The translations under genes were made by a program, and so were the position numbers. A DNA stretch of 5,407 nucleotides. It comes from an uncultured Bacteroidales bacterium. Lineage in GTDB: Bacteria > Bacteroidota > Bacteroidia > Bacteroidales > UBA4417. Shown piece by piece: positions 1-4,705 of the stretch (positions are counted from its first letter, which is position 1; each line of letters opens with the position of its first letter). Below the pieces are notes generated by a model, which had not been told where the DNA came from, did no database searches, and saw nothing but the letters and a program-made list of their open reading frames with translations. Location: NCBI GenBank assembly GCA_903917425.1, contig CAIXAQ010000876.1:1-5407 (forward strand), in the 5' to 3' direction.

Positions 1-57
1 AAAATAGTCATTCCGGCGAAAATTCATGGAATTCAAAAACCCGAATCAGGCGAGTAA
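1..57 (+). CDS. Possible C-terminal tail of an upstream plus-strand gene (partial)
   Basis: In plus-strand frame 1 the first 18 codons read KIVIPAKIHGIQKPESGE and end at TAA (55-57). The composition looks like a natural protein tail, and it would place a gene converging on the kinase gene, whose stop lies at 79-81. The piece is too short to assign to a family, and an 18-codon open stretch can occur by chance, so the call is tentative. If real, the two convergent stops are only 21 nt apart, and no hairpin terminator is evident between them. Confidence 0.3.
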   Translation, partial: KIVIPAKIHGIQKPESGE

Positions 58-78
58 AAACCCGATTTGAATCCGGCT

Positions 79-636
79 CTACAGATTCAGTTTATGTAGC
101 TCAACTTCAATCTGTTTGTGAAGTTCAGCCACGCTTGAATTGTTAAATAAAATGTAATCCGCCTGTGCAATACACTTCCCGATATTCTGTTTGTTAGGAT
201 CGTTCGACTGCATTTCGCGTTCTTCGTTATTGACGAAAGTTTCGAACGAAATACGGTCGGTTTCGGAATTGCGCATTACTATGCGATCGTAGCGTAAAAC
301 CGGGTCGGCATCCACAGCAAAAAGCAGGAAATTTCCTTTTTCGCGCAGCGATTCCACTTCGCCGGGTGTGCGGATGCTTTCGATAATGCAGTTTTTACCT
401 GTTAACAAAGCCTGTTCGTAAAGCTGATCGATAATATAGGATGGCGAATTGGCGGCTCGCAGCCCATTGGCTACAACCACCATGCTGTCGCGGTTTACCG
501 GCAATCCCTGCCGGATTATTTCGTCGGTAATATATCCCCGGACCGAAAAATGCACAAATCCTTTTTCCTGAACCAGGTAATCAACAATGGTTCCTTTTCC
601 TGCGCCTAATGTTCCGGTAATTCCTATGATGAGCAT
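79..636 (-). CDS. P-loop kinase, dephospho-CoA-kinase-like / UPF0200-like (AAA ATPase)
   Basis: This is an intact 185-residue cytoplasmic nucleotide-binding protein. A Walker A loop sits at the very N-terminus (GTLGAGKGT, residues 8-16). It is followed by a kinase-like core with IIESIRTPGEVE (about 84-95), a strand ending DADP (109-112), an Arg-rich lid-like segment (about 115-128), and ADYILFNNSS (159-168), which resembles the ADYVIDN segment of dephospho-CoA kinases. These features fit the dephospho-CoA kinase / archaeal UPF0200 branch of small P-loop kinases. The substrate cannot be read from the sequence; a nucleoside-monophosphate-type or CoA-precursor acceptor is inference. The ATG at 636 puts the P-loop at the usual distance from the start. 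It is the last gene of the minus-strand series. The first 42 nt occur again at 1047-1088, suggesting the gene was once directly downstream of the DUF3147 gene and was separated from it by an insertion. Confidence 0.8.
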   Translation of the reverse strand: MLIIGITGTLGAGKGTIVDYLVQEKGFVHFSVRGYITDEIIRQGLPVNRDSMVVVANGLRAANSPSYIIDQLYEQALLTGKNCIIESIRTPGEVESLREKGNFLLFAVDADPVLRYDRIVMRNSETDRISFETFVNNEEREMQSNDPNKQNIGKCIAQADYILFNNSSVAELHKQIEVELHKLNL

Positions 637-652
637 GATTATTTTAAGTTTA

Positions 653-692
653 GTTTCTGGTCACTGGTTTCTGGTCACTGGTTTTTGGTCAC
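653..692. repeat. 14-bp tandem repeat, about 2.9 copies
   Basis: The unit GTTTCTGGTCACTG is exact at 653-666 and 667-680. A third, degenerate copy (GTTTTTGGTCAC) covers 681-692. It lies just upstream of the kinase start, in non-coding DNA between that start and the Bro-N fragment. No spacer structure is present, so it is not a CRISPR array, and the unit forms no strong hairpin. It may be slippage-prone junk DNA or a trace of the event that inserted the Bro-N segment. Confidence 0.85.
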
Positions 693-743
693 GAAAAACA
701 CTATTGATGCTAAATTGTTAGATTTCAATATAATTGACCATGT

Positions 744-998
744 TTATTGACTTGTGCCTGCAAAAACAGTCAAACGCATTTTGCCATCTGGCGCTTCCAT
801 TTTCAAACCGTTACAATTTGTAACGGTTTCATTTCCTTCGGCAAGTAAGCGTTTTTTAAGAACCCGCCAATATACTTGCGGATTATTACTATCAGTTAAA
901 ACTTCAACGATATCAACAATTGAGAAATACCATTTCTCTCGTTCCGCATCCCAATTGGAACGTATTTTTTTGTTTTCAAATAACTTCAAGTCTTTCAT
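744..998 (-). pseudogene. Truncated Bro-N (BRO/antirepressor N-terminal) domain gene
   Basis: The 84 residues match the N-terminal Bro-N domain found in phage antirepressors and in many Bacteroidota chromosomal proteins. Typical segments are KDLKLFE (2-8), WDAEREKWYFSIVDIVEVLT (16-35), PQVYWRVLKKRL (40-51), and GNETVTNCNGLKMEAPDGKMRLT (55-77). From memory, family members continue with something like DVADTEQLLRLIQSIPSPKAEPFK; here the tail has become VFAGTSQ and then TAA (744-746). Translation beyond the stop shows no further Bro-N similarity, so this is a 3' truncation rather than a single nonsense mutation. Intact relatives are usually well over 200 residues. The domain is a putative DNA-binding module, and a short product could still be made. 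The gene lies between the two copies of the kinase 5' end, which fits arrival on a small inserted segment. Confidence 0.8.
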
Positions 999-1046
999 TA
1001 GGTTTGATTATTTCCAGTAAAACAAAAATCTCTGACAGTATTGCAA

Positions 1047-1088
1047 TTTTCCTGTGCCCAATGTTCCGGTAATTCCAATTATTATCAT
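1047..1088 (-). pseudogene. Duplicated 5' end of the P-loop kinase gene (14 codons)
   Basis: From an ATG at 1088 the minus strand reads MIIIGITGTLGTGK, nearly the same as the kinase start (MLIIGITGTLGAGK). Aligned with 595-636, the 42 nt match at 36 positions; most of the changes are silent. Similarity stops right after the P-loop lysine. The frame then runs through unrelated residues to a stop at 1008-1010, giving only 26 codons. The copy sits 42 nt downstream of the DUF3147 stop, where an operon partner would be expected to start. I read it as the original or a duplicated start of the kinase gene, cut off by an insertion. A small functional peptide is unlikely. Confidence 0.75.
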
Positions 1089-1130
1089 TCGTTCTTTATT
1101 AAAAGTTCGATACTTCGATGTGTTATTCCT

Positions 1131-1481
1131 CTATAATTTTATTCCGAATTTCTTTAGCACAAAGATCATTATAAAGTAGAACAATACCATTACTGATGTT
1201 GAAACGCCTAATGCCCACCAAAAACTGACCTGTTTTTTCAGCAGATAAGGAAGTAAAATGAAAAGCAGCAACGATGGTATCACAAGCCAGAAGATACCTG
1301 ATGAAAGAGATGAAATTTTCTGCACATCTTTGGTATCGATATACATCCAGATAAAAGCCATCAACGACATCAAAGGCAATGAAGCAAGAATACTGCCGGC
1401 CATTGAACTGCGTTTCGAGATTTCGGAAATCAGAACAATGATCACAGATGATACCAGTACTTTAAGAATATAATAAACCAT
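1131..1481 (-). CDS. DUF3147 family inner-membrane protein
   Basis: This 116-residue, strongly hydrophobic protein has about four predicted transmembrane helices, near residues 3-20, 27-47, 58-79 and 86-110. The conserved-looking stretch ISEISKRSSMAGSILASLPL (18-37) and the segment WMYIDTKDVQKISSLSSGIFWLVIP, read as two parts (45-55 and 56-69), match what I recall of DUF3147. The length is normal for the family. Function is unknown; small integral membrane proteins of this kind are sometimes guessed to be transporters or envelope components, but nothing here proves it. It lies 15 nt downstream of the LOG gene on the same strand, so the two are probably co-transcribed. The kinase fragment follows 42 nt further on. 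Confidence 0.8.
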   Translation of the reverse strand: MVYYILKVLVSSVIIVLISEISKRSSMAGSILASLPLMSLMAFIWMYIDTKDVQKISSLSSGIFWLVIPSLLLFILLPYLLKKQVSFWWALGVSTSVMVLFYFIMIFVLKKFGIKL

Positions 1482-1496
1482 ACGTTTAAGATGAAT

Positions 1497-2123
1497 CTAA
1501 CTGATTTTCCTGTTTAAACTTGTTTGTTTCTTAAGCTCTTTTATCCATTTTCCCCCATCCACTTTTATCGGCACGTAATTGGTAATTTTATCTAGAAGTA
1601 CTTTTTCATTGCTTTCCGAAATCAGGTTTATCCGATGTTCGGGCTTTACAAACCGCTGATCAACAGAATGATCCAGAAATGCCAGCAGCTGATCCCAATA
1701 ACCAAGTACATTAAAAAGCGCGACGGGCTTTGTAATCAGATCCAGCTGGTTCCAACTCATCACTTCGAAAAGTTCGTCTAACGTACCTATTCCGCCGGGC
1801 ATGGCAATAAAAGCATCCGAAAGTTGGTCCATCACAGCCTTGCGCTCAGCCATGGTTTCCACCACATGAAATTCGGTGTTCCCTTTATGTGCCACTTCGC
1901 GTTCGATCAGGTTGTGCGGCATCACACCGATCACTTTTCCCCCGGCCCCGAGCATGGTATCGGCAATCACGCGCATCAGCCCAACATTGCTGCCGCCGTA
2001 AACCAGTGTGATTTCATTTTCGACAAAAAGCCTTCCCAATTCAATAGCTTTTAACGTATATTCTTGGTTGCTTCCACTGGAAGAACCACAAAAGACACAG
2101 ATGGATTTTATTGTTTTGCTCAT
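1497..2123 (-). CDS. LOG family protein (TIGR00730; nucleoside 5'-monophosphate phosphoribohydrolase-like)
   Basis: This 208-residue Rossmann-like cytoplasmic enzyme belongs to the Lonely Guy / TIGR00730 family. The N-terminal CVFCGSSSG (9-17) and YGGSNVGLM (42-50) match the nucleotide-binding part. The family signatures MAERKA (91-96) and PGGIGTLDELFE (109-120) are complete, including the Arg and Glu expected in catalysis. Characterised members hydrolyse the N-glycosidic bond of nucleoside monophosphates (AMP or cytokinin ribotides), releasing ribose 5-phosphate; many bacterial members have no firm physiological role, and the old label 'lysine decarboxylase' is wrong. The ATG at 2123 gives the usual short N-terminus. 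It starts 6 nt after the lipB stop, so it was probably transcribed together with lipAB and may still depend on the lipA promoter. Confidence 0.9.
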   Translation of the reverse strand: MSKTIKSICVFCGSSSGSNQEYTLKAIELGRLFVENEITLVYGGSNVGLMRVIADTMLGAGGKVIGVMPHNLIEREVAHKGNTEFHVVETMAERKAVMDQLSDAFIAMPGGIGTLDELFEVMSWNQLDLITKPVALFNVLGYWDQLLAFLDHSVDQRFVKPEHRINLISESNEKVLLDKITNYVPIKVDGGKWIKELKKQTSLNRKIS

Positions 2124-2129
2124 ATTTTA

Positions 2130-2465
2130 TCAATTAATCAGGTTCATATTAAACACTAAAGCAATTTTCTCCCTGAGTATTTTTTTTACATCATTCATAT
2201 TCATTGAATTCCCTAATTCCGCTTGCAACGAAGTTACTTTTTTATCGGTTAAACCGCAGGGATTGATCAGGCTAAAGTACGACAAATCGGTATTTACATT
2301 AAGGGCAAAACCATGCATACTTACCCCACGGCTGATGCGAACACCCATAGCACATATTTTTCGCACTTTTGCAGGAAAAGCCGGATCGAGCCAAACTCCG
2401 GTTGCACCTTCCAATCAACAGCCATCAATTCCATAGTGTTTTAAACATAGAATGATGGATTCTTC
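2130..2465 (-). pseudogene. lipB: lipB remnant: C-terminal half of lipoyl(octanoyl) transferase
   Basis: LipB moves octanoyl groups from acyl-carrier protein to lipoyl domains, the step before LipA. The 3' part is clear: LEGATGVWLDP, RKICAMGVRISRG, SMHGFALNVNTDLSYF and INPCGLTDKKVTSL. The Lys of RKICAMG and the Cys of NPCG correspond to the catalytic Lys/Cys pair of the family. In the same frame, homology continues upstream as EESIILCLKHYGIDGC from 2465, then meets TGA (2415-2417) where an Arg is expected before LEGATG, as if CGA had changed to TGA. About 111 codons of an expected 235 or so remain; the N-terminal half with the His-Gly-rich substrate loop is missing. A product initiated at TTG (2412-2414) would lack half the fold. 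Together with the lipA truncation this marks a deletion followed or accompanied by a nonsense mutation. Confidence 0.85.
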
Positions 2466-2844
2466 TCACCGTTTCGGCCCAGATAGCTGCTCCACCATCG
2501 GAAAGATCATCACGATCTACGGACATGATAACCACATGTTTAAGCTTAAGATGCTTAACGGATAGCGCAATATTATCCGGTTCATTTTCGTCGACAGGCA
2601 AAGGTTTCCCGGTAGTTGTAGCACAAAATTTACAACTGCGGGTACATATATCACCCAGGATCATAAATGTGGCAGTACCGGCATTCCAGCACTCGCCCAT
2701 ATTCGGGCATTTGCCGCTCGAACAAATGGTATGCAAATTATTATTTTCAAGTATTCCTTTAATATTCAGGTAGTTGTCGCCTTTTGGAAGTTTTATTTTA
2801 AGCCATTCCGGTTTACGGATTGGCAGGTCGGAATTCGCATTCAT
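2425..2844 (-). pseudogene. lipA: lipA remnant: N-terminal part of lipoyl synthase, fused out of frame to lipB
   Basis: LipA is the radical-SAM enzyme that inserts two sulfurs into protein-bound octanoyl groups. The remnant keeps the auxiliary-cluster motif C41-x4-C46-x5-C52 (CSSGKCPNMGEC) and the radical-SAM motif C67-x3-C71-x2-C74 (CTRSCKFC), plus SVDRDDLSDGGA (108-119). LipA-like sequence ends near WAETVRR (122-128). The last residues up to the TGA at 2425-2427 (roughly IHHSMFKTLWN) are lipB DNA read in the wrong frame. The full enzyme is about 285-290 residues, so more than half, including the C-terminal barrel strands and the conserved RSSY cluster-ligand motif, is gone; activity is not expected. 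The ATG at 2844 suits the family and is preceded by a promoter-like TACTTTTG at 2862-2869. Confidence 0.88.
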
Positions 2845-2861
2845 CAGAAAAAATTAATTGG

Positions 2862-2869
2862 CAAAAGTA
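2862..2869 (-). promoter_or_regulatory. Putative -7 element for the lipAB-LOG transcript
   Basis: Read on the minus strand this is TACTTTTG, an exact fit to the Bacteroidota -7 consensus TAnnTTTG, lying 17 nt before the lipA ATG. A leader of about 12 nt would result. The expected upstream TTG is not clearly present at 19-21 nt; only a weak TTAG-like sequence is seen there. The call rests on one motif and on position. Confidence 0.45.
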
Positions 2870-2919
2870 CCTTTTTTAGAGCTTCGGCTAATTTCATTCA
2901 CGAGATAGGGAATTTACTG

Positions 2920-2949
2920 TTGCCGGATTTAGATATTATTGTACTTTTG
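2920..2949 (+). promoter_or_regulatory. Putative promoter of manA-tlpA
   Basis: TTG at 2920-2922, a 19-nt spacer and TACTTTTG at 2942-2949 match the Bacteroidota housekeeping promoter (TTG, 19-21 nt, TAnnTTTG). Transcription would start near 2955, leaving an A/T-rich leader of about 55 nt before the manA ATG with no Shine-Dalgarno sequence, as is usual in the phylum. No operator or riboswitch structure is apparent in the leader. Confidence 0.6.
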
Positions 2950-3010
2950 AAGCCTGAAAAAGAAGCTGAATAAAAAATAAAACGCTGATAAATAAAGAAT
3001 TGAAGTTTGT

Positions 3011-3997
3011 ATGAACGATTTGTACCCGATTAAATTTAAACCGATTTTTAAAGACAAAATTTGGGGTGGCAACTCAGTTTATACCGTGTTCGGAATGGAC
3101 TTTGCACCGCTTCCCAATTGTGGCGAGGCATGGGTTTTGTCGGGGTATGGTGACGAAATCAGCACCGTGAACAATGGTTTTCTGGCCAACAATAAGCTCG
3201 ACGAACTCATCGAAGTTTATATGGGCGACCTGGTTGGCGAAGCCGTTTATGACAAATACGGCAACAAATTTCCTCTTCTTATCAAAATTCTGAATTCGAA
3301 CGACTGGCTTTCCATACAGGTGCATCCTGACGATAAACTTGCCGAAAGCCGCCATAACGATCAGGGGAAAACCGAAATGTGGTATGTGGCTGATGCCGAA
3401 CCGGGCGCACAACTTATCAGCGGGTTTAAGCAGGAAATGAATAAGGCATTGTACCTTTCGCATCTCGGCAACAGGACACTCAAAGAAATTATGAATTACG
3501 AGGCGGTTAAAAAAGGAGATATCTATTTTATTCCCGCCGGAAGGGTTCATGCCATCGGCCCTGGATTATTGATTTTTGAAATACAGCAAACCAGCGACCT
3601 TACCTACCGCATTTACGACTTCGACAGGGTGGACGATAAAGGCATTGCAAGGCAATTGCATACTGATCTGGCTCTCGATGCGCTGGATTTTACAAAACAC
3701 TCAAGCTACCGGACTGAATACCAGCCAGTTTTTAACAGGACTGTACCCGTGGTTGAAAGTACTTACTTCAATACCAGCCTCATCCATTTTGGCATACCTG
3801 TTGTTAAGGATTATAGCGGGCTCGATTCGTTTGTTATCCTGCAATGTGCCGAAGGCGAATGCAGTATTGAATACGAAGGCGGATCCGAATCGTTAAAAGC
3901 TGGTGAAGTACTTTTAGTGCCGGCGGTGATGGAAAAAATACAGATAATTCCCCTGATCGAAACTAAATTGCTCGAAGTCTATTATCCCCAAAATTAA
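3011..3997 (+). CDS. manA: Mannose-6-phosphate isomerase, class I
   Basis: This 328-residue cytoplasmic zinc enzyme interconverts fructose 6-phosphate and mannose 6-phosphate, linking glycolysis to GDP-mannose and other mannose-derived sugars. The N-terminal cupin core carries the metal site: Q103 and H105 (in SIQVHPDD), E122 (in GKTEMWYV) and H180 (in PAGRVHAIGPG). The arginine of the conserved QQTSDLTYRIYDF segment is R200. A second, smaller cupin-like domain spans about 265-325. The length is typical of the short class I form (B. subtilis-like, a little over 310 residues) rather than the 390-residue enterobacterial form. The ATG at 3011 precedes the usual N-terminal LYPIKFKPIFKDKIWGG block. 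The gene has its own promoter-like site and is followed after 33 nt by the TlpA-like gene. Confidence 0.93.
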   Translation: MNDLYPIKFKPIFKDKIWGGNSVYTVFGMDFAPLPNCGEAWVLSGYGDEISTVNNGFLANNKLDELIEVYMGDLVGEAVYDKYGNKFPLLIKILNSNDWLSIQVHPDDKLAESRHNDQGKTEMWYVADAEPGAQLISGFKQEMNKALYLSHLGNRTLKEIMNYEAVKKGDIYFIPAGRVHAIGPGLLIFEIQQTSDLTYRIYDFDRVDDKGIARQLHTDLALDALDFTKHSSYRTEYQPVFNRTVPVVESTYFNTSLIHFGIPVVKDYSGLDSFVILQCAEGECSIEYEGGSESLKAGEVLLVPAVMEKIQIIPLIETKLLEVYYPQN

Positions 3998-4030
3998 ATT
4001 CAACTTCAAAAACAAATCAAGCCTTAAAAC

Positions 4031-4561
4031 ATGAAAAACATTCTTTTTGCCGCATTGCTTCTTTTTGTCGGAACAACGTTATTTGCCCAGGAAACCGAGG
4101 CGAACAAGGCTCTTTTTAAACTGCCAAACATTTCGGTTACTGATATGAACGGCACCAGGGTGAATACCGACCAGATTTCGAATGACGGCAAACCCATCAT
4201 TATCAGTTTCTGGGCAACCTGGTGCAAGCCTTGTGTTAAAGAACTTACAACCATTTCCGAAGTGTATGAAGACTGGCAGACAGAAACCGGCGTTAAACTT
4301 TATGCTGTTTCCATCGACGATTCACGCTCATCGGCCCAGGTGAAAACACTGGTTAACGGCAAAGGCTGGACGTACGAAATATTGCTCGATAAAAACGGGG
4401 ACCTTAAGCGTGCCATGAATGTAAATGCAGTACCCCACACCTTTGTACTGAATGGCAAAGGCGAAATTGTTTGGCAGCATACCAGTTTCAGCGAAGGAGC
4501 CGAACTGGATCTGATCGAAGTGGTACGCAAGGTAAATGCAGGAGAACCTTTATCGCATTAA
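4031..4561 (+). CDS. Secreted TlpA/ResA-like thioredoxin-fold protein
   Basis: The 176-residue product starts with a signal peptide (residues 1 to about 19: a Lys-containing start, a hydrophobic core, then FAQ), so the mature form probably begins near Gln20 and acts in the periplasm. The thioredoxin fold is clear: PIIISFWATWCKPC with the redox pair C65/C68, a segment LYAVSIDD (90-97), and the cis-proline loop NAVPHTFVLNGKGEIV (132-147), the cis-proline being P135. Such TlpA/ResA proteins reduce disulfides or transfer thiols on exported partners, for example in cytochrome c maturation, though the partner here is unknown. With no lipobox cysteine it is predicted to be soluble rather than a lipoprotein. 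It follows manA by 33 nt with no separate promoter seen, and precedes the secreted DUF6029 protein, a likelier functional neighbour than ManA. Confidence 0.9.
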   Translation: MKNILFAALLLFVGTTLFAQETEANKALFKLPNISVTDMNGTRVNTDQISNDGKPIIISFWATWCKPCVKELTTISEVYEDWQTETGVKLYAVSIDDSRSSAQVKTLVNGKGWTYEILLDKNGDLKRAMNVNAVPHTFVLNGKGEIVWQHTSFSEGAELDLIEVVRKVNAGEPLSH

Positions 4562-4659
4562 AATCCTGATTATCATTTTTATAGAACGCAATATTTGTCT
4601 TTTGAACAGTGATAATTACATATGTCATTTAAAAAATCTGATCAATAAATTAAACAGAA

Positions 4660-4667
4660 TAGATTTG
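4660..4667 (+). promoter_or_regulatory. Putative -7 element for the DUF6029 gene
   Basis: TAGATTTG fits the Bacteroidota TAnnTTTG consensus. The -33 position at 19 nt spacing has TCTG (4637-4640), one change from the preferred TTTG. Transcription would begin near 4673-4675 and give a leader of about 30 nt before the TTG start at 4706. The 4562-4705 gap otherwise holds only A/T-rich sequence. A weak inverted repeat (TGATTATCA near 4567 with TGATAATTA near 4610) is too loosely spaced to call a terminator. Confidence 0.4.
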
Positions 4668-4705
4668 TTCAACATTTCCAGAACCAAAAATCAAATACAT
4701 AAAAT

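Noticed and set aside
35..65. Direct repeat AAAAACCCGA at 35-44 and 56-65
   Set aside because: It is only 10 bp in A-rich sequence, with no hairpin or other supporting structure; chance is sufficient.
653..692. CRISPR array or phage attachment site
   Set aside because: The repeats abut with no spacers, there are no cas genes, and no integrase gene or tRNA end is nearby.
754..1020. Plus-strand open frame opposite the Bro-N fragment
   Set aside because: It is antisense to a recognisable Bro-N coding frame and has no protein-like domain of its own.
2008..2436. Plus-strand open frame of 142 codons over the LOG start and lipB remnant
   Set aside because: It lies antisense to clear LOG and LipB homology; its low-complexity hydrophobic sequence is a mirror of those genes.
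2415..2475. Programmed frameshift joining LipA and LipB into one bifunctional protein
   Set aside because: More than half of LipA and about half of LipB are missing at the junction, and a second stop interrupts the lipB frame, so recoding could not restore either enzyme.
2731..2973. Plus-strand open frame spanning the lipA start and the intergenic region
   Set aside because: Its first half is antisense to lipA and its second half covers the divergent promoter region. The tail looks mildly protein-like, but no family is recognised.
3074..3550. Minus-strand open frame of 158 codons inside manA
   Set aside because: manA on the plus strand has full motif support; the reverse frame is a shadow.
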